64,000 bases of DNA, taken from assembly GCF_024345375.1 (NCBI RefSeq), contig NZ_JAGQAZ010000001.1, forward strand, positions 1,088,661 through 1,152,660, read 5' to 3'. The translations under genes were made by a program, and so were the position numbers. Within the stretch, counting starts at the first letter, position 1. Each line of letters opens with the position of its first letter. This document shows positions 1-9,106 of the stretch, one piece after another. The notes under the pieces were generated by a model. The model worked only from the letters and a program-made list of their open reading frames with translations. It was not told the origin of the DNA and made no database searches. Source of the stretch: Cyanobium sp. WAJ14-Wanaka. GTDB taxonomy: Bacteria; Cyanobacteriota; Cyanobacteriia; PCC-6307; Cyanobiaceae.

Positions 1-549
1 GCCATTCGGGAGTACACCGAAACCAAGTTGGGTCGAGCTATCACCCATTTCGAGGGAATGGTGAAGGAGGCCGATGTGCACCTTTCCGTTGCCCGCAATC
101 CCCGGGTACCCCAGCAGACCGTGGAAGTCACGGTCTATGCCAATGGCACTGTTATTCGAGCCCAAGAACACAGCGACAACCTCTACGCCAGCATCGACCT
201 GGCGGCCAACAAACTTCACCGCCAACTGAATCGTTACCACGATCGCCTCAAGGATCACCACCACAGCCCTGGCCACCGGGCAACACCCACTCCCGGCACC
301 GAGCAAGTGGTGGATGAGCAGGTGGTTGAGGGAGCCCTAACCGATGGCAAGGAGCCCCAACTGCCCAACCGGGGGGTGCGGCGCAAGTACTTCGCCATGC
401 CGGCGATGGCCCTCGACGACGCCGTGCTCCAGCTGGAGCTGATCGACCACGACTTCTATGTCTTCCGCGATGCGGACAGTGGCCAAATCCAGGTGGTCTA
501 TCGCCGCAACCATGGGGGATTTGGCTTGATACAAACCAGGGAGTCTTGA
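1..549 (+). CDS. hpf: Ribosome hibernation promoting factor, long form (partial, 5' end outside window)
   Basis: Long-form hibernation factor (LrtA in cyanobacteria), which binds the 30S subunit and promotes 70S/100S dormancy in the dark or under starvation. The reading frame is open from base 1 (AIREYTETKLGRAI), so the true start lies upstream; a TTG at 28 is internal. The visible part has the end of the N-terminal S30AE domain, a His/Pro-rich linker (about bases 240-340) and the C-terminal dimerisation domain starting near VRRKYFAMPAM and ending with the typical VYRRNHGGFGLIQ. The stop overlaps the TTG start of deoC. Family assignment is firm; only the 5' end is missing. Confidence 0.93.
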   Translation, partial: AIREYTETKLGRAITHFEGMVKEADVHLSVARNPRVPQQTVEVTVYANGTVIRAQEHSDNLYASIDLAANKLHRQLNRYHDRLKDHHHSPGHRATPTPGTEQVVDEQVVEGALTDGKEPQLPNRGVRRKYFAMPAMALDDAVLQLELIDHDFYVFRDADSGQIQVVYRRNHGGFGLIQTRES

Positions 550-1256
550 ATCGGGACCATCCCCATCGGACCTCCGTAGGTGATTTGGCTGCCCTCCTGG
601 ATCACGCCCTGCTGGATCCCCACCAGGGCAGGGAGGCCGTCATCCGCTGCTGTGATGAGGCCCGCCACTTCGGCTTTGCCGGAGTTTGCGTGGCCTCCCG
701 CTGGCTCGAGGTGGCCCGCGAACGGCTGCCCCTCTCCGGAACTGGCAGTGGCAGAGGGAGTGGCCAGTCGCCGCGGCTGATCAGCGTGGTGGGGTTCCCC
801 TTTGGAGCCGTGCCCCAGCCCATCAAGCAGGCCGAGGCAGAAGCGGCCATTGAGGCAGGCGCCGATGAATTGGATGTGGTGCCCGACTTCGGAGCCCTGG
901 CCGATGGCAACAGTGGCGCCGTGCTGGATGAACTGGCGGCTATCTGCGAACTGGATCGGCCCGTCAAGGTGATCCTGGAGGTGGGAAAGCTCTCCCCAGA
1001 GAACCTGGAGCTGTTAGTGGAGATCGCCATAGACGCCGGTGCCCTCTTCCTGAAAAGCGGCAGTGGCTTTGCCCCCCCCGTCAGCGCGGCCCAGGTGCAA
1101 ACCCTGCGGGACCTGGCCAGGGGCCGGGCCGCAGTTTCCGCCTCCGGGGGGATCAGCGACCTCTGGCACGCCCTGGATCTGGTGGAGGCCGGCGCCACGC
1201 GCCTGGGCACCAGCCGCAGCCTGGCCCTGATGGAAGCCTGGCGCAGCCGTGGCTGA
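546..1256 (+). CDS. deoC: Deoxyribose-phosphate aldolase
   Basis: Class I aldolase that cleaves 2-deoxyribose-5-phosphate to glyceraldehyde-3-phosphate and acetaldehyde in deoxynucleoside catabolism (cytosol). The 236-aa product has the DeoC/LacD TIM-barrel features: the VVGFPFGA segment, DELDVVPDFG, the VKVILEVGKL strand and the Schiff-base lysine region FLKSGSGF, followed by VSASGGISD. The start is a TTG that overlaps the lrtA stop (TTGA); no better in-frame ATG lies nearby, so the first residues are uncertain. Its 3' end overlaps recO by 8 bases, which suggests translational coupling. Confidence 0.93.
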   Translation: MNRDHPHRTSVGDLAALLDHALLDPHQGREAVIRCCDEARHFGFAGVCVASRWLEVARERLPLSGTGSGRGSGQSPRLISVVGFPFGAVPQPIKQAEAEAAIEAGADELDVVPDFGALADGNSGAVLDELAAICELDRPVKVILEVGKLSPENLELLVEIAIDAGALFLKSGSGFAPPVSAAQVQTLRDLARGRAAVSASGGISDLWHALDLVEAGATRLGTSRSLALMEAWRSRG

Positions 1257-2043
1257 ACAGCGCCTCGAGGGCCTGGCCCTCAGCTGCAAACCGCTAGGGG
1301 AGCAAGACCGACTGTTGACCCTGCTCAGCGAAGAAGAGGGGCTTACTCGCCTGGCAGTGCCTGGCGCCCGCAGACCCAAAAGCAGCTTGGCCGCGGCCGT
1401 ACCCCTGGCCCACCTACGGCTGCAGGTGGGGGGGGGCGGCAGCAGTGGCACCGGCCTCAAACGGGTGCGCCAACTCAAGGTTGTGCGCAACTACAGCCTG
1501 CTGGGCCAGCGCCTAGAAACCCTCGCCGCAGCCCAGGCCTTGGCCGAAATCTGCCTGGCCCTGGTGCCGAGCGGCAGCCCCGCCCCCGGCATGCTCAATG
1601 CCCTTCTGGTGCAAATCGGCCGACTGGAGGAGCTGCTGAGGGAGAAGGGTCCAAATTTGGAGGCCCTGGCCACGGCGGTGCAGGGCGCCGTCCACCTCTT
1701 GGCCATTGGCGGCTATGCCCTGCCGCTGGCCCATTGCAGCCGCAGCGGCGATCTCCTGGAGCCACCGATCGGCAACTGGGAGTGGCGCTGCAGCCTGCTG
1801 CCCAGCGAGGGGCTGGCCATAGGTGCCATTGCCGGGGCCCGGATCATGCTCAACGCCTCCGAATTGGCGCTTTTGCAAAGGTTGCTCAGGCCAGCCCTTC
1901 CCCGCAAACGCGACGGGGAACTGATGGGCCCTGAGGCGGTTTGGCTCCATTTGCTTTCCCTCGTGGAGAGCTGGTGCAGCGAGCACCTGGGCCGCAAACC
2001 AAGAGCCTTCCAACTACTGAGAACTGGCTTTGGAGCATCATGA
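1249..2043 (+). CDS. recO: DNA repair protein RecO
   Basis: RecO acts with RecR to load RecA on SSB-coated single-stranded DNA in RecF-pathway repair. The 264-aa product opens with the OB-fold signature (EGLALSCKPLGEQDRLLTLLS...GLTRLAVPGARRPKS) and continues into the helical C-terminal domain. The zinc-finger cysteines of many RecO proteins are not obvious here. It starts with GTG at 1249 inside the end of deoC. Its 3' end overlaps the proposed start of the MFS gene by 14 bases. Confidence 0.9.
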   Translation: MAEQRLEGLALSCKPLGEQDRLLTLLSEEEGLTRLAVPGARRPKSSLAAAVPLAHLRLQVGGGGSSGTGLKRVRQLKVVRNYSLLGQRLETLAAAQALAEICLALVPSGSPAPGMLNALLVQIGRLEELLREKGPNLEALATAVQGAVHLLAIGGYALPLAHCSRSGDLLEPPIGNWEWRCSLLPSEGLAIGAIAGARIMLNASELALLQRLLRPALPRKRDGELMGPEAVWLHLLSLVESWCSEHLGRKPRAFQLLRTGFGAS

Positions 2044-3409
2044 ACAGCCAGATCGTGATGGATCACCCCGATTGAGCGGCCCCAAAGTCACCGTGGGAAT
2101 AGCGGGCGTCTTAGCCCTACCTGAATTTCGAAAGCTCTGGCTTGGACAGATCTTCAGCCAGTTGGCCGACAAGTTCTACATCGTCTTGATGGTGTTCCTG
2201 ATCGCCCAGTACTGGGTGGGCACTGCACCCCCCACGGGCGGAGCCCTTGCCGAGGCCGCCGACGCCTTCAAATTCAACATCGATAGCCGGGCCCAACTGA
2301 TCACCCTGCTGGCCACAGGCATCTATGTGGCCAACACAATTCCGGCGATGGTGCTGGGCCTGGTGGCAGGGGTGTGGGCCGATCGCTGGCGCAAGCGGGA
2401 GGTGATGGTGGCCTCCAACGCCCTGCGGGCCGGCCTGGTCCTATTGGTCCCCCTTTGTCTGGTGGAGGGACCCATCTGGCTGGGATTGAGTTGGGGCTAT
2501 TGGGCCCTCCTGCTGATCACCTTCCTGGAATCGGTACTCACCCAGTTTTTTGCCCCTGCTGAACAGGCCGCCATCCCGATGCTGGTGCCCCAGCCCCAGC
2601 TCCTGGCGGCCAATTCCCTCTATCAAGCCACCAGCATGGGGGCCACGATCGTTGGCTTTGCCCTGGGCGATCCAATCCTGCGCCTACTGCAAAGGCTGCT
2701 CAATGGGGTTGGCATCCACGACGGCGAATTCGTATTGCTGCCCCTCTGCTACGGCCTGGCAGCCCTATTCATCGCCCGAATCCACGTCCAGGAACCAGCG
2801 CGCAGCGAGAGCAGCGACAGCATCTGGCAGGAAATTGGCGATGGTCTGCAGGTGCTCAAGGAGCGGGCCAGTGTGCGCAGTGCCATGGTCCAGCTGGTGC
2901 TGCTCTACAGCCTGCTGGCGGCCCTCTATGTGCTGGCAATCAGCCTGGCTTCCGCCATCAAGGGCCTGGGGCCCACCCAATTCGGCACCTTGCTGGCGAT
3001 GAGCGGCGTGGGCCTGGCAGTGGGAGCCGTGGCGGTGGCCCAGCTGGGCAATGGCATCAACCGGCGCAGTCTGGCCTCAGCTGGCCTTGGCACAATTGCC
3101 TTCAGCCTGGTTTTGTTGGGGCAATTGCGCGGCAATTTGTGGTTCACCCTGGGCCTTTGCGCCGTGCTTGGCATAGGTGCTGCCCTGCTGGCCATCCCAG
3201 CCCAAACCACGATCCAGGAAGACACCCCAGAAGCGATGCGGGGCAAGGTTTTTGGCCTCCAAAACAACCTGATCAATATCGCCTTGAGCCTGCCCCTGGT
3301 GCTCGCCGGCACCGTGGTGAGCCGCTATGGCCTGATGCCGGTGCTCTGGGTGCTGGCGGCAATTGCCCTAGGGGCGGCCCTCATGGAGCGACCCTGGCGG
3401 CGCTGTTAG
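2030..3409 (+). CDS. MFS family transporter
   Basis: Polytopic inner-membrane protein of the major facilitator superfamily (459 aa from the TTG at 2030; an in-frame GTG at 2093 is an alternative start just before the conserved ALPEFRKLWLGQ segment). It shows repeated hydrophobic segments. The loop GVWADRWRKREVMV between TM2 and TM3 fits the MFS motif-A position. The FRKLWLGQIFSQLADKFY opening resembles the MFS_3 (enterobactin exporter-like) group. The substrate cannot be told from sequence. It follows recO with an overlap and precedes a glycosyltransferase by 6 bases. Confidence 0.85.
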   Translation: MEHHEQPDRDGSPRLSGPKVTVGIAGVLALPEFRKLWLGQIFSQLADKFYIVLMVFLIAQYWVGTAPPTGGALAEAADAFKFNIDSRAQLITLLATGIYVANTIPAMVLGLVAGVWADRWRKREVMVASNALRAGLVLLVPLCLVEGPIWLGLSWGYWALLLITFLESVLTQFFAPAEQAAIPMLVPQPQLLAANSLYQATSMGATIVGFALGDPILRLLQRLLNGVGIHDGEFVLLPLCYGLAALFIARIHVQEPARSESSDSIWQEIGDGLQVLKERASVRSAMVQLVLLYSLLAALYVLAISLASAIKGLGPTQFGTLLAMSGVGLAVGAVAVAQLGNGINRRSLASAGLGTIAFSLVLLGQLRGNLWFTLGLCAVLGIGAALLAIPAQTTIQEDTPEAMRGKVFGLQNNLINIALSLPLVLAGTVVSRYGLMPVLWVLAAIALGAALMERPWRRC

Positions 3410-3415
3410 CTTGAG

Positions 3416-4645
3416 ATGCCGGATGCTTCAGCCCTGGTGGCCCACATTGCCTGGCTAGGCAAGAAATCCCCCTTCTGCGGCAACGTCACCTACGGCCTCA
3501 GCACCACCCACGCCCTGCGCAGTCGCGGGCATGGAATCAGCTTTATCCATTTCGACACGCCCGCCGGCACCATGAGCAGCGGCGGCGGGCCCGATGTTTC
3601 CCTGCCTTACCTGGTCAAATCCCAGGTGTACACAATCCCCTCCCCGGGGGCCCAGCGGGAGCTGAGGGAGTCACTGGAGCGACTGCGGCCCGATCTGGTG
3701 CACGCCAGCCTGACCCTCTCACCCCTGGATTTCCGCCTACCAGACCTATGCCAACAACTGGGGCTGCCGCTGGTGGCCACCTTCCACCCAGCCTTTGACG
3801 CCAGCCTGCGCAACATCACCGCCGGCACCCAGCAGCTCACCTACCAGCTCTATGCGCCGGCCCTGGCCAAGTTTGATCGGGTGATTGTGTTCTCCGAACT
3901 CCAGGCTGAGCTGTTGATGCGCTTGGGCCTGCGATCCGACCGCCTGGCCGTAATCCCCAACGGCGTGGATGTGGGAACTTGGAAACCAGCCATCCCAACG
4001 GCCATCAGCCCAGATCTGGCCGACCTGCGCAGGCGCTTTGCAGGCCGGCGGGTATTTCTCTACATGGGCCGGGTAGCCACCGAAAAAAATGTGGAGGCCC
4101 TGCTCAAGGCCTGGCGTCTGGTGCGGCCTGCCGGTTGCGTGCTGTTAATCGTGGGGGACGGCCCCCTGCGCAGCGCCCTGCAGACCTCAACGGAAGAGAA
4201 CGATGTGGTCTGGTGGGGCTATGAACCCCGCCTGGAAATGCGCGTGGCCCTCCAGCAGCTGGCGGAGGTATTCCTGCTCCCCTCCCTGGTGGAGGGGCTG
4301 TCGTTGGCGCTACTGGAAGCCATGGCCTCCGGCACCGCCTGCGTGGCCACCGATGCCGGTGCCGATGGCGAGGTACTAGAGGGGGGAGCCGGCATCGTGA
4401 TCAGCACCCAGGGCGTCACCACCCAATTGCGCACCCTGCTGCCGGTGCTACGCGACCAACCCGTACTCACGGCCGAATTGGGGCGGCAGGCCCGCACCCG
4501 GGCCCTGGAGCGCTACACCCTGGAGGGCAACATCGACCAGCTGGAGAGGCTCTATGCCGAGCTGGCGCCCCGCCTCAAGCTAGAGCTGCCCCCACCTCAG
4601 CACAACAGGCCGCAAAGGCCGCTGCCGGGTCTGGGGCAGCGGTGA
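3416..4645 (+). CDS. Glycosyltransferase family 4 protein
   Basis: Retaining GT-B glycosyltransferase of family 4. The N-terminal acceptor domain carries [18 protein letters not shown]. The C-terminal nucleotide-sugar domain has the linker [33 protein letters not shown] and the donor-binding E-x7-E region [23 protein letters not shown]. The 409-aa length is normal. It probably glycosylates a lipid or polysaccharide; the sugar and acceptor are not identifiable. The last 71 bases overlap the 3' end of pyrF on the other strand, so the C-terminal tail (rich in P, Q, R) is encoded antisense to pyrF. Confidence 0.88.
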   Translation: MPDASALVAHIAWLGKKSPFCGNVTYGLSTTHALRSRGHGISFIHFDTPAGTMSSGGGPDVSLPYLVKSQVYTIPSPGAQRELRESLERLRPDLVHASLTLSPLDFRLPDLCQQLGLPLVATFHPAFDASLRNITAGTQQLTYQLYAPALAKFDRVIVFSELQAELLMRLGLRSDRLAVIPNGVDVGTWKPAIPTAISPDLADLRRRFAGRRVFLYMGRVATEKNVEALLKAWRLVRPAGCVLLIVGDGPLRSALQTSTEENDVVWWGYEPRLEMRVALQQLAEVFLLPSLVEGLSLALLEAMASGTACVATDAGADGEVLEGGAGIVISTQGVTTQLRTLLPVLRDQPVLTAELGRQARTRALERYTLEGNIDQLERLYAELAPRLKLELPPPQHNRPQRPLPGLGQR

Positions 4646-5327
4646 TCGGCCGGCCAATCACCAACTGGCTGGAACCAGCTGAAATCGCCTGGGCGGGGGT
4701 CAGCACCCGCTGCTGGTCCCCAAGGGCCACACCGGCGGGGCGTATGCCTGGGGTCACTAGGTGGAAGGGCACGGGGTGGTCGGCCCGCAGCTGAGCCACC
4801 TCCAGGGGAGAGCACACACAGCCGCCAATGCCCGCCTGGGCAGCCAGCTGGGCCAGCTGGGGCACGTAGTTGGCCAATGGCTCAGTGATCTTCAATTCAG
4901 CGGCAAAACGGGCCGGATCCCAGCTGGTGAGCACCGTCACCGCCAAGAGCGTCGGCGCGGGCAAGCCTGCGGCCCCTGCCGACTCCTGGGCCGACTCCTG
5001 GGCAGCCCGCAGGGCCTCGCTGCCGGCGCAGGCATGCACGGTGATCAGCTGGGCGCCCAGGCGGGCCGCGCTGCGGCAGGCGCCGGCCATGGTGGCCGGG
5101 ATGTCGTGGAACTTGAGATCGAGGAATACCTGCTTGCCCTGGTCATGCAGCTGTTGCACCACCACCGGTCCGCCGGCTGCGTACAGCTCCAGGCCCACCT
5201 TGACCCAACGCAGCTTTGGCAAGCCAACGGCAAAAGCGAGGGCCTGCTCGGGATCCATGCCATCGAGGGCCACGATGATCCTTTCGGCCGGATCGGCAGC
5301 CGCAAAGGGAGCAGCTAAGGGCGCCAT
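4575..5327 (-). CDS. pyrF: Orotidine 5'-phosphate decarboxylase
   Basis: Last step of UMP synthesis: OMP decarboxylation in the cytosol. The 250-aa TIM-barrel protein shows [18 protein letters not shown] and the catalytic D-K-x-x-D cluster in [11 protein letters not shown], then TVHACAG and the phosphate-binding LVIGRPIT near the C terminus. The ATG at 5327 shares one base with the tyrS stop (TGATG), so it is the last gene of a DUF1825-tyrS-pyrF operon. Its 3' end is antisense to the glycosyltransferase tail for 71 bases. Confidence 0.96.
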   Translation of the reverse strand: MAPLAAPFAAADPAERIIVALDGMDPEQALAFAVGLPKLRWVKVGLELYAAGGPVVVQQLHDQGKQVFLDLKFHDIPATMAGACRSAARLGAQLITVHACAGSEALRAAQESAQESAGAAGLPAPTLLAVTVLTSWDPARFAAELKITEPLANYVPQLAQLAAQAGIGGCVCSPLEVAQLRADHPVPFHLVTPGIRPAGVALGDQQRVLTPAQAISAGSSQLVIGRPITAAPDPAAAFAACCAEVGAALA

Positions 5328-6613
5328 CAGCTCGCCACCAGGCGCCGGAAAATTTTCTTGCCGATTTGCAGCACCTTGCCCTCCAGCTCAGTTGCCGCAG
5401 CGAACTCCTGATTCGGGTCGGCCAGCTTGATCCCGTCGAGCTTGACCCCACCGCCCTGGATCTGGCGGCGGGCATCGCTACTGCCGGAGCAGATGCCAAT
5501 GGCACTGAGCAAGTAAAAGGCCTTGGCCGGGAAATTCACCCCGTCCATAGAGGCCTCGGGCACATCTGCATCGGCCGCACCCACGCCAGCCGCTCCCCCC
5601 ACCAGCTTGGCCGCATCGGCCTGGGCCGCCTGGGCGGCAGCCAGTCCATGGCGCTGGCCAGTGATTTCAAGGGCCAGGGCCTTCTGGCGCTCCCGGGGAT
5701 TGGCGGGCAAGCCAGCCAAATCCAAGTTGGTGAGCAGGGTGATGTAGTCGGAGAGCACCGCATCGGGCACCTTCTCAAGCTTCGAATACATCGAGAGCGG
5801 GTCTTCGGCTAGGCCCACGGTGTTGCCCAGGCTTTTGCTCATCTTCTGGACCCCATCAAGGCCCGGCAGGATCGGCAGGAGCATCGCAAATTGGGGTCGC
5901 TGGCCGAAGTGACGCTGCAGATCGCGGCCCATGGCCACGTTGAACTTCTGGTCGGTGCCGCCCAGCTCCAGATCGGCGCTAATTGCCACTGAGTCGTAGC
6001 CCTGCAAGAGGGGGTATAGAAACTCGTGCAAGGAAATCGGCGTGCCCGAGCCGTAGCGGTTAGCAAAATCTTCTTTCGCCAGCATCTGGCCCACGGTGGT
6101 GGTGCCCAGCAGCTCAATCACCTCAGGCAGATCCAAACCCGAAAGCCAGTCGCTGTTGCGCCTTACCTCCAGTCGACCGGGGGTCTCAAAATCAAGTAGG
6201 GCATGGGCAGGGTCCTGACCCTGGCCCAGCTGCTGCAGATAGGTTTCGGCGTTGGCCTCCACCTCGGCAGCGCTGAGCTGCACCCTGGTGGCGCTCTTGC
6301 CCGTGGGATCACCGATGCGGGCGGTGAAATCGCCCAGGATCAAAACCGCCGTATGGCCCTCATCTTGGAAGGCCCGCAACTTGCGAAACAGGATTGAGTG
6401 CCCCAGGTGAATATCCGTGCCGGTGGGGTCAATGCCGAGCTTGATCCGCAGGGGCCGGCCCTCGCTGGCAGCTTCCTGGAGCCTCGCGGCCAATTGTTGA
6501 TCACCATCGCTGGCCGACCCAGCCGCCGCTCCACAGGGGAAAAGATCGGCCACACCCCTGGCCAAAGCTTCCGGCATGGCCCCAGCTCCCGTTGACCAAT
6601 CTGCTGCTGCCAT
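5327..6613 (-). CDS. tyrS: Tyrosyl-tRNA synthetase
   Basis: Charges tRNA-Tyr. The class I signatures are clear: the HIGH-type motif DIHLGHS about 70 residues in and KMSKSLGN in the second half. A C-terminal S4-like RNA-binding domain follows ([20 protein letters not shown]). I choose the ATG at 6613, which overlaps the upstream stop by one base (TGATG), over a TTG one codon earlier; this gives 428 aa. The N terminus carries an approximately 50-residue extension before the conserved [11 protein letters not shown]. It shares its operon with DUF1825 and pyrF. Confidence 0.96.
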   Translation of the reverse strand: MAAADWSTGAGAMPEALARGVADLFPCGAAAGSASDGDQQLAARLQEAASEGRPLRIKLGIDPTGTDIHLGHSILFRKLRAFQDEGHTAVLILGDFTARIGDPTGKSATRVQLSAAEVEANAETYLQQLGQGQDPAHALLDFETPGRLEVRRNSDWLSGLDLPEVIELLGTTTVGQMLAKEDFANRYGSGTPISLHEFLYPLLQGYDSVAISADLELGGTDQKFNVAMGRDLQRHFGQRPQFAMLLPILPGLDGVQKMSKSLGNTVGLAEDPLSMYSKLEKVPDAVLSDYITLLTNLDLAGLPANPRERQKALALEITGQRHGLAAAQAAQADAAKLVGGAAGVGAADADVPEASMDGVNFPAKAFYLLSAIGICSGSSDARRQIQGGGVKLDGIKLADPNQEFAAATELEGKVLQIGKKIFRRLVAS

Positions 6614-6927
6614 CAATCAAGCTCGCCCTTCATGCGCTCGAGGGTTTGGTTCATCTGCCCAAACATCGTTTCAGGAGTGAGTCCAAACTGGCCCAACTGG
6701 GTGCGCAACTGCTCAATGGTCAACTTTGCCTGGAAGTCTTCCGAGAGCTCAAAACGCTTCATGAACACCCGATAGCGCTCCATCATTTCTTCCATTCTCT
6801 CGATGTAGAGCTTTTTGCCCTCCCGATCAAACCTGGCGTACTCGCCACCCAGCTCCATCAGCTGCTGGTAATCAACAAAAAGGCGCTTGGCCTCATCTTG
6901 AACAATTTCGGATTCGAAGAACGCCAT
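6613..6927 (-). CDS. DUF1825 family protein
   Basis: Small (104 aa), charged, mostly helical protein beginning [17 protein letters not shown]. It matches the DUF1825 family, which is conserved across cyanobacteria and of unknown function. It contains no signal peptide or membrane segment. Dense E/K/R heptad-like stretches ([19 protein letters not shown]) suggest a coiled coil or helical bundle. It is the first gene of a tightly coupled operon with tyrS and pyrF and is transcribed divergently from the NarL-type regulator at 7010. Confidence 0.88.
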   Translation of the reverse strand: MAFFESEIVQDEAKRLFVDYQQLMELGGEYARFDREGKKLYIERMEEMMERYRVFMKRFELSEDFQAKLTIEQLRTQLGQFGLTPETMFGQMNQTLERMKGELD

Positions 6928-7009
6928 CGTCCAGGGCCAGGGCCGTGATCAATCAATTTTGGAGACAGGCGCCAGGTCTGCATAGTGCGGATCCACGTAT
7001 GGGCGGCAA

Positions 7010-7759
7010 GTGGGCAAAAATGGGGCCACTAATTGCCCGCCACCCCTGGATTTAACACCCCTAATCGACCAGGTTTGCCGCAATAACGACCAGGCCAACC
7101 TGCTGTTGAAGGACGTCCGAATCGTGGCGTGCTTTGGCAGCAGGGCCCTCCTGGTGGCATTTCTCGGCTGGACCGCCAACCATGCCTCGGTGGTGGGAGC
7201 TGCCACCACCGAAGCGGAAGCACTCCAGCTGGTGGAGACCCATCAGCCCCAGATGGTGCTGCTCAGCGACCGCCTGGAGCAGGGCAATGGCATTTCGCTG
7301 GTGCAGCGGATAAAGGGCCGTTGGCCGCAGATGCACACCATCCTGCTGATCTGCCAGGAGCAGCGTCAACACCAGATCAAGGCCGCGATAGATGCCTGCT
7401 GCGATGGCATTTTGCTGGAATCGAAGCTGGGCCTGGGTATGGGGGTGGCCGCCCTCAACGCCGTGGGCGGCGGCGGCATTTTTATCGACAAAAGCCTGCA
7501 GGAGATCTTCCGTCGCGGCCACGAACATGGCGCGCCGATCGAACCGCTCACGGCCCGGGAGTTGGAGGTGCTTGCCCTGGTGGCCAAGGGCAAGGGCAAC
7601 AGCAAGATCGGCTCAGAGCTCTACATCTCAGCCGACACAGTCAAGACCCACCTCAGCAACGTGATGCGCAAGCTCCAGGCCCAGGACCGCACCCAAGCCG
7701 CCGTAATTGGTCTGCGCTGGGGGCTGATCGACTGGCCTGAGATGGATTGGCCTCGCTAG
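7010..7759 (+). CDS. NarL/FixJ-type response regulator with an atypical receiver domain
   Basis: The C-terminal half (about residues 180-240) is a clear LuxR-type helix-turn-helix: LTARELEVLALVAKGKGNSKIGSELYISADTVKTHL is the canonical DNA-binding block. The N-terminal half is spaced like a receiver domain, but the usual acidic pair after the first beta strand is replaced (VRIVACFGSR). The phosphoacceptor region reads VLLSDRLEQGNG, with Ser at the usual Asp position and Asp one residue later, and the beta-5 lysine region reads GILLESK. Phosphorylation may therefore be lost. It starts with GTG at 7010; the 249-aa length is slightly long because of the N-terminal lead. The target genes are unknown. 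Confidence 0.85.
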   Translation: MGKNGATNCPPPLDLTPLIDQVCRNNDQANLLLKDVRIVACFGSRALLVAFLGWTANHASVVGAATTEAEALQLVETHQPQMVLLSDRLEQGNGISLVQRIKGRWPQMHTILLICQEQRQHQIKAAIDACCDGILLESKLGLGMGVAALNAVGGGGIFIDKSLQEIFRRGHEHGAPIEPLTARELEVLALVAKGKGNSKIGSELYISADTVKTHLSNVMRKLQAQDRTQAAVIGLRWGLIDWPEMDWPR

Positions 7760-7770
7760 GTTGTGTAGAG

Positions 7771-8454
7771 ATGGCCCAACGCCCCTGGCTGGATCCCTTA
7801 GCCCGCAGGTTGCTCCTGGCGGCGGGAGCAACCGATCCGACTGGAGCAATCAACAAAGATGGGGATAAAGATGGGGATGTGGAGAGGGAGCTGCTGGCCC
7901 TGAAGTTGCGCCAAAACCCAGCCCTGCGCCTAGGCAGCGCCGAAGAGGTCCGCCACGCCGGAGCCCTGGGTTGGCGCCTAGACGTGAACCGAGCCACCGC
8001 CGCCGATTGGCTACGCCTGCCCGGCATCGGCCCAGACCAGGTGGATCTTTTATTGCGCCTACAACAGGGCGGCGTGCAGCTAACGGGAGCCGAAGATCTG
8101 GAGCGGGCCTTGGAATTGCCCAGCGCCAAAATCGAAGGCTGGTTACCGGTTTTGGATTTCCGTTGGTATGGCGAACCACCAAGCAGCCCAGCCCAGCCCC
8201 CTCGGGTCAATTTGAACCACGCCAGATCGCCAGAGCTCATTGGCCTCGGGCTCTCCCAGGAGCGGACCCAAAGGCTGATCTGGGAAAGGGCCAGGGAACC
8301 CTTCCAGGATTTAGCCGATCTCCAGCACCGGCTCCAGCTGCCTGCGGCATTGGTGGAACAGTGGATTGGCCGGGTGCGCTTTGGCCCGGCTGCAGCGAGC
8401 CCCCACAAGGGGGGGCCGGCCCTGCCCCTGGCACCGCCCAAGGCCAGGGGTTAA
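7771..8454 (+). CDS. Helix-hairpin-helix (ComEA-like) domain protein
   Basis: A 227-aa protein with two helix-hairpin-helix units: WRLDVNRATAADWLRLPGIG (about residues 68-87) and PRVNLNHARSPELIGLGLS (about residues 142-160). The DVNRA/LNHA plus LPGIG pattern is that of ComEA/T2SK-like DNA-binding repeats. No signal peptide is visible, unlike classical ComEA. I take the ATG at 7771; a TTG at 7747 is in frame but overlaps the upstream gene. Its stop TAA shares one base with the ATG of the GIY-YIG gene (TAATG), indicating translational coupling. The function is inferred to be DNA binding. Confidence 0.75.
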   Translation: MAQRPWLDPLARRLLLAAGATDPTGAINKDGDKDGDVERELLALKLRQNPALRLGSAEEVRHAGALGWRLDVNRATAADWLRLPGIGPDQVDLLLRLQQGGVQLTGAEDLERALELPSAKIEGWLPVLDFRWYGEPPSSPAQPPRVNLNHARSPELIGLGLSQERTQRLIWERAREPFQDLADLQHRLQLPAALVEQWIGRVRFGPAAASPHKGGPALPLAPPKARG

Positions 8455-9080
8455 TGGCTATCCAGGGCGATCTATTTGCCGCTGCAGACACCCTGCAGCC
8501 GGTTCAAATCCCTGGGGACCTGCCCCTACTGCGGCACCAATTGCTCAGCTGGCAAGAGCGCCTGCTGGCCCACCAAGGCCCGCTTTTTGCGGGGGAAGCA
8601 GCACCCAGCAGCGGCCAAGGTCTGCTTTTTGAGCCTGGTCCAGGTGATGCGACGCACCTGGCCAGCAGCTTTAGCCCCCTAGGCCTCCAACCCCAGGCCC
8701 TCTCCTTCTGGCGCTGGCCCCAGGCGCCCCAGCAGGGTGCCGCCCTGTACTTCGTGATCGATCGCCCAGATTCAGGCCCAGCCACGGCCTACCCAGCCCC
8801 AGCCCTGCTGCTCTACGTGGGTGAAACCGCCAAGGCCGACCAGCGCTGGAAAGGCGAGCACGACTGCAAAAGCTATTTAGCGGCCTATCAGGAGGCCCTC
8901 CAAAAAGCCGATCTCCGTTGCCAGCTGAGCATTCGTTTTTGGCTTGATGTACCGGAAACCATCAAGCCCCGCCGCTGCCTGGAACAGGCCCTGATCCAGC
9001 GCTGGCTCCCACCTTTCAACAAGGAAACCCGCGGTCGCTGGAGCACCCCCTTCACCGCCGAAACCAAAACGGGCTCCTAA
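8454..9080 (+). CDS. GIY-YIG nuclease family protein
   Basis: 208 aa. The C-terminal half has a GIY-YIG-like fold signature: ALYFVID (residues 97-103) for the first strand, LLLYVGET (118-125) for the YIG strand, an Arg at 131, and the metal-binding Glu in CLEQALIQRWLPPFN (residues 175-189). The N-terminal 90 residues are variable and not recognised. The start is the ATG overlapping the HhH gene stop by one base; a longer upstream frame runs antisense-like through the HhH gene and is not credible. It could act on branched or damaged DNA; the substrate is unknown. Confidence 0.75.
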   Translation: MAIQGDLFAAADTLQPVQIPGDLPLLRHQLLSWQERLLAHQGPLFAGEAAPSSGQGLLFEPGPGDATHLASSFSPLGLQPQALSFWRWPQAPQQGAALYFVIDRPDSGPATAYPAPALLLYVGETAKADQRWKGEHDCKSYLAAYQEALQKADLRCQLSIRFWLDVPETIKPRRCLEQALIQRWLPPFNKETRGRWSTPFTAETKTGS

Positions 9081-9106
9081 ATTAAGGACCGTTTGCATCC
9101 CCATTC

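Noticed and set aside
7747-7770. Earlier TTG start for the HhH protein.
   Set aside because: It overlaps the regulator's final codons and adds residues of no clear relevance; ATG at 7771 is preferred, though no strong ribosome-binding site decides it.
8490-8525. A T-arm-like GGTTCAAATCC sequence suggesting a tRNA.
   Set aside because: It lies within the GIY-YIG reading frame and has no matching acceptor, D or anticodon stems around it.
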